This document shows positions 44,891 through 60,245 of a stretch of 64,000 nucleotides of DNA, piece by piece. Both the position numbers and the translations under genes were made by a program. Position 1 is the first letter of the stretch; each line of letters begins with the position of its first letter. Source of the stretch: Hemibagrus wyckioides (lineage: Eukaryota; Chordata; Actinopteri; Siluriformes; Bagridae); the NCBI RefSeq assembly GCF_019097595.1, contig NC_080735.1, positions 15,477,917 to 15,541,916 of the forward strand, in the 5' to 3' direction. The notes under the pieces are model-generated. The model saw only the letters and a list, made by a program, of their open reading frames with translations. It was not told the DNA's origin and did not search any database.

Positions 44891-46459
44891 CTTTGAAATC
44901 AAGTTCGCTGCTATGCAGGTGGATGTTTGAGTGTCTAAGTGTGAGAGGAAAACAAGTGGGGGAAGTACGAACCCGGATGCTCCAGTAGCTCCTGCCAAAT
45001 AGCAGGTGGGTAACGAGTCCATGGGGAAAGTGGGAGGGGTGCTGAAGGGTTTGCAGATGCAGCATTTGTGATAAAAATGCTAAGGCTGTTTTGCACTGTA
45101 GTCCGACTAAACCTCAATGATTCTGAAAGAAGAAATATCGCTAACATGGACTGTACTGCGCAAAGCCTTAAGAATGTTTGTCTCAGCAAATGGATGTAAA
45201 GGTTGATTTATCCAACCTAAGCACAATTGCAAGGGCCTGGTATTGACCATCCTGCCCTGGCAGAAGCAATGATTACTGCCCATCAAAGGGTCTATATTCC
45301 TGACATTCATTTAGATGTAATTAAATGGCACTGACAGTGTGTCCCAATTTCCATGAGGCTGATAGCCAAGGCTTGACCTTCCACTTGGCTCTGCAATTGA
45401 CAGACAATCATTCCCTCCATGCAGCACTCATAGACACGCACAGAGAAGAACTCGTATTACTACTGAGTGGTTCCACGTCTGGTACAAAAGAAAGACACGA
45501 AATTGCAGTAAGAAGTAGCCATTATGGGATACATGAATGCTTTGTTGCACTCGAAAAGGGAGAAAGAGAGAACGCTCGGCTACCGCTAAGCAATTTGGGA
45601 ATGCTGTAATACCAAATTGATAGCAGAGTCTAGGGTAGCTTTTGATTAAAATTCCTGCTTTTTTTCTCTTTTAGCTCCTTTTCTCCACCTTTTCTTTCTT
45701 TTCATCTCGCACCTTTGTTGGCATTGTGATGATCGACGTCTGGTCACCACACTGGCCGTGACACGAGCAAATGCAACGTACAGATGGGCTGCAGGTGACG
45801 TATCGATCCAAACCTGACAACTCATCAAGCCATTTCGAGAAAATGTTCCTTATACTCAGCAGTGTGGACATCACTCTGCTTCAACTCCCTCCCACCCAAC
45901 ATCTCACACACACACACACACACACACATGCTACACCAATTCCTCCAGCTGATGAATATATTCCAGTTCATCATATGGAGGCCACATTGCTAATCGAACC
46001 TTGGCTAGTGATGCCGTTATTACTGGTTATTTATTCTTACCAAGAATTCTGGCCTTTCAGAAGAAGTTATAGATTTAGCCGAAACAGAACTTTGCTTCCA
46101 GTAAATTTTAGCATCAGCATGGTCTGTTTAGTTGATAATAGCTGAACTTTTCACTTTTTAGGGCAGAAAATGCAAAAATGGTCCCCTGATTATATACAAT
46201 GGTAGCAAGTATGAAACAATTAGACATTTTCAGCAATAAAACACGACAGCCTATGCTGTTATTGCAAAATAATCAGAAATAGGGTGATGTGATGAAGGCT
46301 GGCACAAAACAAAAATACTACTACTACAATAAAGTTGAATATCATCCAATAACAGCATGTCCCAGAGTGTTTTATTCCTCAGCAGTATGCCAGTGAATAC
46401 AGTTATCATTAATTACAGATCAACACAAAGTATTTTCTTTTTCTTTTTTTTTTAATTTA
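44891..46459. other. Intergenic, no gene seen; (CA)n at 45905-45929
   Basis: Open frames up to 124 codons lack any recognisable domain or homologous look. The one at 45771-46145 runs through the CA repeat. Confidence 0.5.
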
Positions 46460-46900
46460 CCGCTACATTTAACATGGTGGAACATCCCTGACATAAGTTA
46501 GTTCCTATTATCACTTTATGTTCTTACAACTTCTCATTTTACTCTTTCTTGAAATGAATAATATGGAAAAATGCAGCTTGTCATGTTACACAAAATTGGA
46601 AAATAACAAATTACCAAAACCTGTCTGGCTTGTAAACTTTCCCATGTCATAACACCGACATTTTTTTTTCTCTGAAGTGTTGACACTGGAAGCGTTTTCC
46701 AAAATTAAACATCTCTACAGTGAAATTTTTTAAAGACCATACCAACAGTAGTATGCATTAAAATACAGATTTCTTTGCAAAATCATGTAGAAATGACAGA
46801 GTAAGATTTGACTTCAAACCAGAGCTGCAGTTCCAGAAAAATAATCAACACCTTCTGACCAATCTGAATCCAGAACCAGTCCTGTGGCGTTACGTGTTAT
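46460..46900 (+). repeat. Unnamed dispersed repeat, copy 1
   Basis: Shared with 58300-58720 in order and orientation: tggtggaacatc, gttcctattatcacttta, tgcagcttgtcatgttac, taaagaccataccaac and aatcaacaccttctgaccaa. A possible third copy is near 39010-39200. No terminal repeats or coding capacity are visible. Confidence 0.65.
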
Positions 46901-47269
46901 CTTATTCAGTAAAAGTATTCATTCCAAATAAATGTCTTTTTCTGTCATCAGTTTCTTTGAAATTATAGATTGATTCTGTAATAGATGGTGTGAATTGTGG
47001 AGCCCTGTTGCCCCATCACTACTAGGGACTAAAGCACCTAATGGAGTAAATGTCATTATATTAAATTGACACATCAGCAAATTTCCTAACAATCAAGCTG
47101 CAATCAATATCATTACATTACTTTGTGTCAATTTTAGTACAAAAATCAATAATTGCACTTTGAATATCAGTTTAATTTCCTAATGTTCCCAATTGTGGAT
47201 TAAAATGATGTACGCTATTTTGTGCTTAAAATGATGAGTTAGTAGAAAAGACAAAGCTTTCTATGTGTG

Positions 47270-47289
47270 TATATATATATATATATATA
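47270..47289. repeat. (TA)n microsatellite, left flank of a Tc1 insertion
   Basis: TA repeat continuing on the far side of the Tc1 element at 48531-48580, so the element landed inside it. Confidence 0.9.
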
Positions 47290-48975
<1,686 letters not shown>

Positions 48976-49048
48976 TTACATTTTTTATATTTGTGTGTGT
49001 TGTATACAGAGTAAGCTGCTATAACACAAGCATTTCCTTCATTGGATC

Positions 49049-49049
49049 G

Positions 49050-49143
<94 letters not shown>

Positions 49144-49145
49144 GT

Positions 49146-49176
<31 letters not shown>
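49049..49176. repeat. (CTAT)n followed by (CA)n
   Basis: About 24 CTAT units to 49143, then a CA run at 49150-49176. Confidence 0.95.
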
Positions 49177-49421
49177 AATTAAAGCTACAATTGCTGTTCA
49201 CCATTGTCTTCTGCCAAATATGAACAGATAGCATCATATAAACATAATTCCAGAGACTAAAAAATGTAAATAAAAATAAAAAAGGACGTTTCCAAATATA
49301 GTAAAAGTAGACACGGCTTGCATTAACTCAAACTTGGTCATTTTTGATTGTAGTAAAGGTCTACTTTTCATTTGTAGTTGTACAGACATACACTCTACTT
49401 GTGATAATTCTGTCCTTCTAT

Positions 49422-49488
<67 letters not shown>

Positions 49489-49589
49489 CTCACTTTCTGA
49501 AATCTTCCACTCTCACACACTCACACACACACTCCCTTACACTCATACTCACACTCATTCTATTAAAATTGAATTACTTTTATATAAAT

Positions 49590-49720
49590 CTGGCCCCAGA
49601 CCTCTAATGAGAAATCTTAGGGCAAGAGTAGCAAGAAAAGTCTCCCCATGATGGCATGAGGAAGTAATCTTGAGTGGAACTAGGACTCAATTTGGGACTC
49701 CATCCTCCTCGACATCGGAT
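49590..49720 (+). repeat. Fragment of a dispersed fish repeat
   Basis: gatggcatgaggaagtaatc followed by ttgagtggaactaggactca and ccatcctcctcgacatcgga is the middle of the family better preserved at 62340-62740. Confidence 0.55.
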
Positions 49721-50247
49721 AGAATAGAGTTATTTTATACCTGGCCTACTCGATTTATACCTGGCTCTCTCTGGCACGCTGATCAAATCCAGACTGATGT
49801 TGGAAATGTGAAAGATATAATGAATGATTTCAGATATTTTGTCCTTGATTGTCCTTTACTCATCAAATCCCCAGCATGAAGAGTTCTGCCCAGTGCCTAT
49901 TACTGTCTTGGCTGCCGAAACTTGGTTTCTAGCAGAATTTCTTGTGAACTAACAAGCATGAAAATGTATGTGTGTTTAAAAAAATGTTTTAGAAAATAAA
50001 AATACACTCACCATGTGAGAAGAGAGAAGACGAATTTACTGATATTAGGATATTGGATGACAGGATACATCCAAATTTCTTTTTTCTTACCACAAAAATT
50101 ACATTTATATTTGATTTATTAATGGTTTAATTTTTTTTAAAGTATGACATATTGTACGTTTAACCATTTACGGTTGCATTTTATGTCAGTTTTGTTATTA
50201 CTTACATTATAGCAGCCACAGATTTTTGTACTTTTGTATATTATTTT

Positions 50248-50290
<43 letters not shown>

Positions 50291-50319
50291 CATTTATATT
50301 TCATTTATTTTTCATTTGT

Positions 50320-50453
50320 ATTTATTTCTCTTGTAATCTGAAGCATTCTCTAGCAAAAGAATTTCCTTTGTGATTAATAAAGTTCTACCTTATCTTATCT
50401 TATCTTATCTTATCTTATCTTATCTTATCTTATCTTATCTTATCTTATCTTAG
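50320..50453 (+). mobile_element. LINE 3' tail ending in (TTATC)n
   Basis: gaatttcctttgtgattaat followed by aaagttctacc and a pentanucleotide array is the form of a non-LTR element 3' terminus, with the tandem repeat as its tail. No coding part remains. Confidence 0.55.
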
Positions 50454-50482
50454 GTTCCTCACCAACCTCTCTCTCTAACCCC

Positions 50483-50526
<44 letters not shown>

Positions 50527-51891
50527 GTCAATATTAATGTTTTACATGATGCTCTATTAGAACAAATGCATTAACATTAACCTGTGAATATCAAGACAGA
50601 TGTCTTCCCTCCGAATTGCAGGCTGTCATAAATATTGTTGAATATTACTATTCTGCTGATTTAACTGCAAATCATTTTTTCAGTTTCATTACGCTCAAAC
50701 TTAGACACACTGATCAGATATGCCTTTGATCACATAAACAGCCAGAGATGAGAGTGATGAATAAGGAAATAAGGAACATTTATGAAAAGACTTACGCAAC
50801 TTTGATGGCCAGTTTGTTCATGTTTAGTTCAGCTTTTCTTTTTCCTCATAACATTTTGCTGTTATACTTGACTGATATTCCTGTATTATGGAAAGAATAA
50901 ATAAGCGTTTAGTTCATGAAGCCAGAAAGAATGTATTTAGATGAATAGTTCATATATGCAGTAATATGGATGATGATGATAATGATGATGATGGTGATCA
51001 ATTGGCATTCATTCAGTTGCTAGAGTCTTATTGTAAAGTTCTTTAAAAGTGGTACAGAAATACAACACAAACACAAAATCTTGGGGTTTGTTCTCACAAC
51101 CATGACATTTTATTTGATGTTTAATGTTTTATTAATGATATATTTATCTACTCATTGATCTGATTATGTTACTCTGTGATGTTTTAGTATATAGTGGGGT
51201 TTGAAAGCACCAATAAATCTTTGAATCTTTGAAATACATATGTGGGTTTTTTTTTTTTCTTGCCCTGGCATGGACTCCACATGTTCAAGCAAAACATTAA
51301 TCCATTTAATATCAAATCCATGTCATCCGGTGTCGTGTGATCACAGGCTTTAATAGAAATAGAAAAATCTGATTAGTTAACATAATCAATATAAGAAATT
51401 TGCATACTTTTAAGTAAACATAATGCTATGTGCATCTTCTTTATTTGAGTTATTTAAAAATTCAAAAAATTTTGGTTTATTTCCAATAAAAATTCCAACA
51501 TCTGGTTTTGGATCCAGCTGTGTATCTGCATACTATCGAAACAGAAGCCTTAAAATGTTGTTGCTTCAAGACCTCATCTATCATCTTTAATGCTGCTCTT
51601 CGCCTGTTCTTAGGGGCTTTTTCAAGAAGGCCTGTAGATGACTGTAGCTGCTGTAAATGTGGGCTAGAGCTTCTCTATCCCACGTTGTTTCAACAAATCT
51701 GCAATATGTGGCACACATTTGGAGGTGTTTCCTAACTAATTGAAATCCTTCCCCTTTAATGGCTGGTTAGGAATGGAGACAATTGGGCTGTTCTGCTTAA
51801 TTAAAGCTGAGATTGCTTTTCTCAAGTTCATTCAGATCTCTTTAATACTTGAACATATTAGGAGATATTGCTGTTGTTTAGTATTATCTGT

Positions 51892-51895
<4 letters not shown>

Positions 51896-51950
<55 letters not shown>
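51896..51950. repeat. (TA)n microsatellite
   Basis: About 27 TA units. Confidence 0.95.
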
Positions 51951-51953
<3 letters not shown>

Positions 51954-52054
51954 TATATATTTTTTACTTCCAAATTGGAAAGGAATCAAAGTAACAGCAT
52001 GTATCACAGTGTACATTTAATAGCATGTCATTTTTTTGTAAATCCTAATAAATA

Positions 52055-52525
52055 TAGAGTGGAACCTCAGTATATGAATTAAATTCAGATTAAAGATCTA
52101 TTACCAATACGAAGCGTATGGAAACTGTTTGGCTGCTTACAAAGAACTGACCCAAGCCAAGCATTTCATGTCAAGGCTCCTCACGGGAAGTCGTGTCACC
52201 AAGCTTGGACTGAAAATAGAACAGACCACCCACGCCACCAATCTGTCAACAAAAAAACACCCGACAAATCACCAAAAAATCACCTAATGCATGCCAAAGG
52301 CAATGTTGGTATCGTGAGCTGACTCTTTTGAAACAGCTTTCACTGACTGAAAAAACTTTGGTTTTGGCTTTCCACTGACGCAAACAAGTTTTGGACAGCT
52401 CCCAGACGTATGCGGCAACTTAGCCTACATTCGGTTCGGTTGGTTCGTTCATATGCTGAAAATGCTTCGTATGCCGATGCAAATTTCTTACAAAGTTTCA
52501 ATTCAAGGCGCAACATTCGTAAGGG
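52055..52525. mobile_element. Possible nonautonomous DNA element
   Basis: The start (gagtggaacctcagtatatg) and internal arms (cgaagcgtatgg near 52111, cttcgtatgccgatgcaaat near 52465) resemble fish elements whose ends read as broken inverted repeats. Pairing is imperfect and no target duplication is seen. Confidence 0.3.
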
Positions 52526-53264
52526 AATTTGTACAGTGTCATGGTTATGCCAGAATAGACACTGAATTTGATATGTTTTGCACTTTTGCATTCACCACTT
52601 CTTTAAAATAATGACATAGGCTACAGGATAGTACTGGCAAGGCATAAAAAATACACTTGCCACACCAGAAGAGACGACTTTATCATCAGGTTTGGTCTAC
52701 GGGTTACCTGTAGCTTCAAACACAGTCGCAGGTTGCTGCACACATGGCTGCATATGGTGTACATCTGTGTGCCCAGGTGATTCTCACAGCTTCTGGCTGC
52801 TATCCAGGGCTCATATACCAGCCATTACATATGTACCTAGTGTTAATGAACTCCTATAACTGTAGCTTCTATACACTTTCTACTAAGCCATTATTCACAA
52901 AATACTATAACTAAGATAACTATAATTGTTTGGAAGTATATAATAATTCCTAGTGATCATTTTATAAACCATAGTAGTGGCTCAAAAAGCGCAATAGAAA
53001 AATGATAACGTACACTGAAGCATTTAATGACATTTTAAATGTTTGTTTTCTTCTTATCTGTATTTTCTTCCAAATAAGCCAATAGGATTTTTTTTTGCCA
53101 ATTTCCACCCATTTGCCAGATACCAAATGGGAGGCATGTGCTGCTCGTATACTTCAACTTCCTAACAAGTCAGGATATGTGAAGAAAAGGATTTTAATAT
53201 GTATGTTGCACATACATACGTCTTATAAAAAGTCACAATAAATTAAGTAACAGTGTGTTTTTGG
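52526..53264. other. Intergenic, no gene seen
   Basis: No coding sequence or recognisable repeat beyond short runs. Confidence 0.45.
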
Positions 53265-53597
53265 TTTGTGGGGCATGGTGGCTTAATGGTTAGCATATTT
53301 GCCTTGCACCTCCAGGGTTAGGGGTTTGATTTCCACCTCTACTCTTTGTATGTAGAGTTTGTAAGTTCTGTGTTTTTGGGGTTTCCTCCAGGTACTCTGG
53401 TTTCCTCCACCAGTCCAAAAACATGTGTTGTAGGTTGATTAGCATCTCTAAATTGTCTGTAGTGTGTGTGATTGTGCCCTGATGGGTTCGATCTCTGTTC
53501 ATGGTGTCCCCCACCTTGTTCGTCATGTCCCCTGAGATAGACTCCAGGTTCCATATGACACTGGGTAGGATAGGTGCTACAGAAAATGGATGGATCT
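53265..53597 (+). mobile_element. tRNA-derived SINE, near full length
   Basis: A-box-like ggtggcttaatggttagcat and B-box-like gggtttgatttcc, then tttcctccaggtactctggt, ccaaaaacatgtgttgtagg, ctaaattgtctgtagtgtgt and a gatggat end. It is the same family as 5921-6219 and better preserved. Confidence 0.8.
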
Positions 53598-55349
53598 GCA
53601 TATTCTTTGTCCACATTTCAAGTGACCCTAACTAAACAACAGCAAGCAAAAAACAAACAAACGCCAGTACATTTATTGAATATGAATGTACTAAGGTTTT
53701 AAATTATAAATCTGCTATAAAACATGTACAGTGCTCAAGCCTCACGGTTAAAGAAAAAAATCCAAAAGTCCACATGAGGTCATTCACCCAAAAAGTTTGG
53801 AAACCCCTGTTAAACTTTTCTAAGGTATTATTTATAGCACATCATTCGAGCTTTATGAGGCATTATTAGTGTTTATAAACATGTCGAGAAAGACTCATTA
53901 TCAGCTTTCAAAGAGTTATAAGCACAGTTATAATGATTTAGGAATATGGGTGCTATAGAAAGTATTACCAATCTCCTTAGTAAAAAAATGTTCGATTTGT
54001 TTATGGAAGTGCTATAAAATGACAATAAAATGCAAATAAAGTAAAATGATATGCAGCTTTATTTTCCATAAGAAACCCTTGCCTTGGTGAAATAGAAAAG
54101 CAAAGCATCTTGTGAGAGCAGCTGGAGGTTGATTTAATTTCATTTTTATTTTTATACCAAACCCCTGAGGAGCAGAATTGTATTGTTAGAAATAAGCAAA
54201 ATGTTAATTAATTACCACTTTCGCAAACCCACCCACATTTTAGCTTTTACTGTTCTCAGGGGTGGGGGTGGGGGTTCTTTTTGTGGAGCTGAGCTCAATC
54301 TTACATGTTTCACATCAATTATGATGGACCACAGAAACGAAAGACAAATGTGTGCAAACCCTGGTACGCTGCTTGTTTCTCTTTCCAATCTTTGTTGAAA
54401 TTGTTATTTGGGGAAAAAGAAGGTTTTCTCCAGTCAAACTTTTACCAGTGAGAATGCAGCAGAATATTAAAAATTTCATTTGTCAAAACCAAAGTGTCAT
54501 GATTTCCCTCTCTCAGCATTTCTTTTATATTATTTCGATTTAGTTCGTCATTGGAGTTCTCTAGTCCTGTCTCCCCTTCGTCCTGCCATTGGTGTATTAC
54601 CTGATTGTGTTTACCTATTCTGTGTCTCAGTCTGGATTAGTTTCTTCTGTTTCTTTCTCTCTTTTCCATTCATATATTATATTAAGTCCAAGCTTCTTCT
54701 TTATACATTATTGTTCCACTTGTTGTTGACCCTCACTTGTTTTCTCTGTCCTTTGATTATGTATTATCCTAGATTACTGTTATTCTGGTTTCTGTCAGTG
54801 TTTTGGGCCACGCCATGGACATAAACTATGGATTCACCCCAATAAAACAAATTGGGTGTTTAGACTTGCTATTTTTAACTGCTTTATACAATCCAGGCTT
54901 AAGCATAAAGAGCAAAATCATACAAAGGAACTTGATCATTATAAATGTGAGTGAGTGTGTGTTCACCTAACAATCTTACTCATGAGCAAATCTAAATCCA
55001 TGCAGATTACATTTGTGTAACACTTGAGTGTGAACGGATGTATCATATTTATGATAGCAAGACAAGTTTGCGTGAGAACAAAATGAATGTTTCACCACAG
55101 AACAGCAGCTACAACTCTTCAAGAGAATAATTCAGTGTTGTCCTATGTGCTGGAATTTATTCTGTAATGTTTGGATGTCCCCTTGAACAGAAATGAGGTG
55201 TCGGCTCTCAGATGTGATGCCAGATGTAAACACTCAAGGTGACATGCAATAGCAGGGGTTCGGTCTAAAGGTAAAATTGAAAAAAATATCCACTCTGAAG
55301 CCCAAAAGATATTTCCTATTAAACTTGCTGGTTGTTTTTGTGTTTTAGC

Positions 55350-55354
<5 letters not shown>
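53598..55354. other. Intergenic, no gene; possible LTR-like stretch at 54540-54850
   Basis: The T-rich segment 54540-54850 (ctgattgtgtttacctattc, then an AATAAA at about 54841) has the look of a fish LTR, without defined ends. No coding sequence is supported. Confidence 0.4.
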
Positions 55355-55409
<55 letters not shown>

Positions 55410-55418
55410 CACACACAC

Positions 55419-55500
<82 letters not shown>

Positions 55501-55510
55501 TGTATATATA
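55355..55510. repeat. Long (TA)n tract with a CA island
   Basis: TA repeats run from 55355 to 55405 and from 55424 to 55495, separated by an acacacacacac island. The tract can extrude as a cruciform and is likely unstable. Confidence 0.95.
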
Positions 55511-56605
55511 TAAGAAATATGTAAAAATATTTGAATTTATATAAATTTAATTCATTTAAAATGTAGCTATTTATATATGAATATTATCATTATTTTAATA
55601 TTTTAGGTATTTAAATTTAAAGTTGCACCAGAGTTGAAACTCTGCTTGGTTAGCGATCTACAAGATTTTTCAATAGAGCTTTGAGCTTCGATCAGAGTGT
55701 AGAGAAAAGGAGGTGATGGTGCTAAAGCTCCGCTGCATCAATCTCTTTTTCCCACAACATGAATATCAGCTGCAGAGCATTGTGGTTGATGTAGGAAAAA
55801 ATGTTTTAAGAAAGTAGACCCTCAAGTTGAAAGAATTTAATGATGTAAATATTTTGTAAAAATGGAGATAGAACAAAGATAGATATGCAAATGATTGAAG
55901 GCGGGATTTTCTGTGTCTGTGTCTAGTTCACTAGTAGATAATGAGACCAATTATGAACTCGAGTGATGTTGAGCTTGAGGTCATGCTGGGGAAAAAAAAT
56001 CATTTTAGGCCACTCCCACTTTAGGTAAATATTTTCAGCATTAAAGATATAGATACAAATAATCACATCGTGTTACACTTCAACTATGCACATGGAGTTT
56101 ATCTTCTCATGATGATCATATACTCATGATAGAATGGTGATAATCCTCAATCAGGTCCCATCATCGACCATCATCGACCTGTCTTAGATTCAGGGTGAAT
56201 ATCTCACATTCTTGTCTCCTGAAAGTAGTAACTGTGAGATATTGTCACCACATTATACATTTAAAGCAGTAGTTTATGGGAAACATTGTTTTGGTCGGGA
56301 TGAATGTACCACTGGGTCATTTGCTTACTCAACAAATATAAAAAGAGTAGAAAGACTGGAGGACTGTAATAAATCAGTGTTATTTTCTACTTCTGGAAAG
56401 GGTGGAAATTTATGCCGAATCCACCGTCTGTGGTACAGAATGTTAAATCCGACTCATCTTAACAGAAGTGTTCTCTGTGGATGTGCTACTTCTGAGCATC
56501 CTTCAAGTTGTGCATTTTATAGTAAAAAAAATAAAAAAGAAAAAGAAAAATTGTGACAACGTGGGCTTTTACAGAAAACCCCACAGTGGAATGATGTAGA
56601 GTTTT

Positions 56606-56655
<50 letters not shown>

Positions 56656-56845
56656 AGTAGTAGTAGTATTTATTTATTTTTATGTATTATATATTCATTC
56701 ATTTATTCATTCATTCATCTTTTTATTTATTTCCTTATTTATTCAGATTATTTTATAAATTTTTATTTATAATTATTAATTTTATTTATTATAAAATTTT
56801 AAATATATTAATATATATATAATATATAAAAATATTATAATATAT

Positions 56846-56886
<41 letters not shown>

Positions 56887-59800
56887 ATTATAATTAGAAC
56901 TTTTCATTTATTTACTTATTTCATCAACCTCTAAAGAATGTGATCATATTCTTGTCTCCTGATATGAGAGAGGTCATTACTACCACTGGGGCTGAGAACT
57001 GTTTTAGGGTATGACGTGCCATGATTAGAGGTAATGTCTGTGTTTTCATTTGTGGATTTTCCTGAAGCAGATGTGCATTTGTGCATGAGAGTGTGTGTGT
57101 GTGTGTGTGTGTAGATTTTTTGCATGATAATTTGTGCATGGGTGCATGACACTGTGTATTTATTCATATGGATGGATTTAACCTTGTAAAGCAAATATGT
57201 GTTTGTGTGTGTGTGTGTGTGTGTCTCCATCATGCTTGCGTGAGTGTGCCTGTGTGCGCTCACACCTGCATTTCCAGGCAGCTCAGCCCTTCACTGCTCA
57301 TGTGAATAAAGCTGAAGGATGTTTACGCTGACAAGAGCTATCCAGCGCCATAGAGCCTGCGACAGCTTCTCACACACCTGACCTTTAAAAAACATTGGGC
57401 AAATAGAAAATCCTACCGCATAGGCATCCCGTATCTTCCATTAACTTCAGCACTACATGAATTCACTCTTACACTGAAGCTGACATTGGGTGTGTAGATA
57501 CAGTATAGCAGTTAAGTTGTTAGCTCTCTCAGTCATCTTCTTATTTGAACACATGCCTCTTATCATTTTTCGTTATCATTCTCCCATTCTTGTGCGAGTC
57601 GCTACGTGACTCTTCGTGCAGCACATTTCAAACTGCACTTTGAATCCGAATGAGTCATTACTCCATCTGCTTCGAAGAAATGATCTGACTTCAAACACCC
57701 TGTTTTTGGGTCTAAACTGGACTCCTGTGTTGAAATATTTGTGCTGGATGACAACCTGCGCAGGTGAATAATACGATAAGCAGAAAACTAGCGTATCGGT
57801 AATAGCAACGGTTGCACATGATTTCTAATAATGAATACTTAAAAAAAATACTGCTAGTCTTAAAGATGATATGAATGAAGACTCTGAATAATGATTTGTT
57901 CATTAATCAGCTATTTCACACTGCGGTCCAGACATAAAGGGGAAACCCGGCATGCAGTCGAATATTAGACATCTTAAGACAAACATGAGAGGATTAATAC
58001 TAGCCGGATTATCATTATCAAATGTGAACATACGGTCAAATCCCAAATGGCTCTTTAATCCATGTCCAAGTGTGCACTCTGTTGAAGTGCAAACATAGTC
58101 TAAGTTCAAAGCAAACATTTTGGACAGTATTCAATATTTACCACATTGGATGGTACCATCAGTGAAACAAATAAAATTGTGTCTGTTACTTTATTTACAT
58201 GTCGTACCACATAACTTATTCCTTCATTCTTGTTAATGCCACAGCATTTGGGGCTGTTATTTATTTTCTAAATAATAGCAAATCATACATTTAATAAAAG
58301 AAGATTTATTGTTATGTCATGTGGAATGTCTTTAGAAGAAGTCCGTTCCTGCTATCACTTACACCAAAGCAGCCACAAACAGCTATAAACTCTATTTTCT
58401 CTGCCTTTTTGGATTCAATAAGATAAATAAATTGCAGCTTGTCTTGTTACCAAGAAACCAGAAGCACTTCTGAAGACCTGAAGACTGTGTTGGAACCTGG
58501 AGATTTATTTCATAAATAATAAATTAAATAAATATCTCTTTAAAGACAATTTCATCATACCAACAAAGCCAAACTTTTGCTTTATCAGTGCAAGTGAATT
58601 GTCTGTTATGCAACTAAGTTCCTCTAAGTCATGGAAACAATAACATACTGACTTACAATGCAAGTTAATTTAATCAACACCCAATCAATGACCAATCAGA
58701 TTGGGAAAGCTACAATCCTGTATTATAAGACATATATATATCGTTAGATACTTTTACATAGATAAATCAGAATCAAATAAGGTGTTTAAAATTAGCTCTC
58801 GCTTTTACTTGAGTTGTTGATCCGTGACAAGACAACAGAAAACTTCAGCTTTGACGTCACTGTCTTGTTGTTTCTGATCTGTACACACCTTCTTTCTAAG
58901 TGTTTTGAGTCGACATCTTAGATATCACAGACATGTTGTTTAGAACAGGCTGTAGCTTTCTCCAGCCCTTCTTAGCACAACTCCATCCACCTGCCAGGAT
59001 CAGCCACTTTGCCCTTAGCTGCACTGACAACGCAGAGAGACAGCACCTGTCTGTCTGTCTTCCAGAGAGTGGCAGGCGTCACAGCTGATTTAGATCTAAA
59101 CCAAGTGCCTCTTCACCTTCACCAAGCTGAAACCAAGAACCAAAGTATGTCAGACGGAATAAAGATGGAGATATGTGACGAATTTGGGGGTCAAGCGAGT
59201 GCTTGGATTGACCGAAATGAATCAGAGCATCTCGTGCAGAAGGCTTTCGCTCTGGAGCTCGATCTCTTGGATGGTTTCAGTCACAGGTCCTGAAAGTTCA
59301 ATTCTTTATTCTCATACATCACAAGGAATGTAACCTTGGAATACAATCAATGATGGTAGATTTCTTGTGCAGAGATCTAAATCATAAGCTGCTCGAGCTA
59401 TTGAGAGCCGTGTCAGTCTCAACATTAATCTCATGACTTATTAATATTTAATTGTGTCTTGTCTTGCCACTGTACTTTGTCTTACTGCCTCACCCAGGAA
59501 GGAGTCATAATTCTTTTGGGACTATTAAAAAGGGAAAACTACAGAGTCTTGTCTACAAAGTAGATCAGCTGAGTGGGTATAATGCAGAGGTCTTCACCTA
59601 GCAAAGTATTTCAGTAGACCGAACCTGGCTCTTAGTGTAGCATAGCCGTCATTAGTTCAGCAGCTCAGTTCAGTTTTCTAAATATGAACCATCATGGCTT
59701 CCGCAGCATTTCCTCTGATGTGTTTTATCCAATCACATGCATTTATGTAAATGATTTCACTGAAGGCAGCTCATCAGACCGGAGACTAGCTACAGGGCTC

Positions 59801-60094
59801 AGAAAGGGAAGCGTTTTCACCGACTTTCATGTATTTTTTTTTTTCTCTCTCTTTGACAGAATGGCTTGTTTAAAACAAAATGTTAAAAGAAAACTGGATA
59901 GCAAAGGATACTGAAGTGTCACGTTTTGTGCTAATTCATATTGGATTTAGTTGCTGGATTACTTTCCAGGCAATTTCCTCATCTACATTATTTTTAACAT
60001 AGAACAAAAAGGCTTAAAGTGCATTTTAAAAGAGCACCACTTAAAATTACTAAAGAGACAATGAACTGACAATGAGATGAATACTTTGACATTT
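55511..60094. other. Intergenic, no gene seen
   Basis: Contains (ATT)n at 56607-56653, AT-rich runs to 56882 including (TA)n at 56853-56882, (GT)n at 57091-57112 and 57201-57224, and the dispersed repeat at 58300-58720. The open frames at 56212-56556 and 59009-59293 show no recognisable domain or splice context. Confidence 0.5.
58300..58720 (+). repeat. Unnamed dispersed repeat, copy 2
   Basis: Matches 46460-46900 in order: atgtggaatgtc, gttcctgctatcactta, tgcagcttgtcttgttac, taaagacaatttcatcatac and atcaacacccaatcaatgac. The two copies are well diverged. Confidence 0.65.
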
Positions 60095-60245
60095 ACATTT
60101 AGGCAGATGCTTAAAAAAAGAAGACTTCTAACAGACATGAGGCAGGATCCGAAAGAACTGATCAGCTGAGGATTGGAAGCCTTGTTCCAGGATCGAACAG
60201 AGACTCTCTGGCCAACTTTTCTTTACAACCTTTGCTGTCATCATC
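60095..60245 (-). mobile_element. Strongly decayed SINE remnant
   Basis: acatttacatttaggcagat matches the reverse of the SINE tail seen at 18449, and the far end has a head-like ggatcgaacagagactctct. The middle is barely recognisable. Confidence 0.4.

Larger units (their letters stand above)
49177..51895. other. Intergenic, no gene seen; many microsatellites
   Basis: Contains (CTTT)n at 49424-49487, (TA)n at 50250-50288, (TTATC)n at 50391-50453, (CT)n at 50489-50523 and a LINE-like tail near 51160-51240 (ccaataaatctttgaatctt). No gene is supported. Confidence 0.5.

Noticed and set aside
54480..54824. 114-codon hydrophobic frame
   Set aside because: T-rich LTR-like DNA produces it; no start context or homology is seen.
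56212..56556. 114-codon frame with several cysteines
   Set aside because: Cysteine spacing fits no known module, the end is a Lys-rich A-tract, and there are no exon borders.
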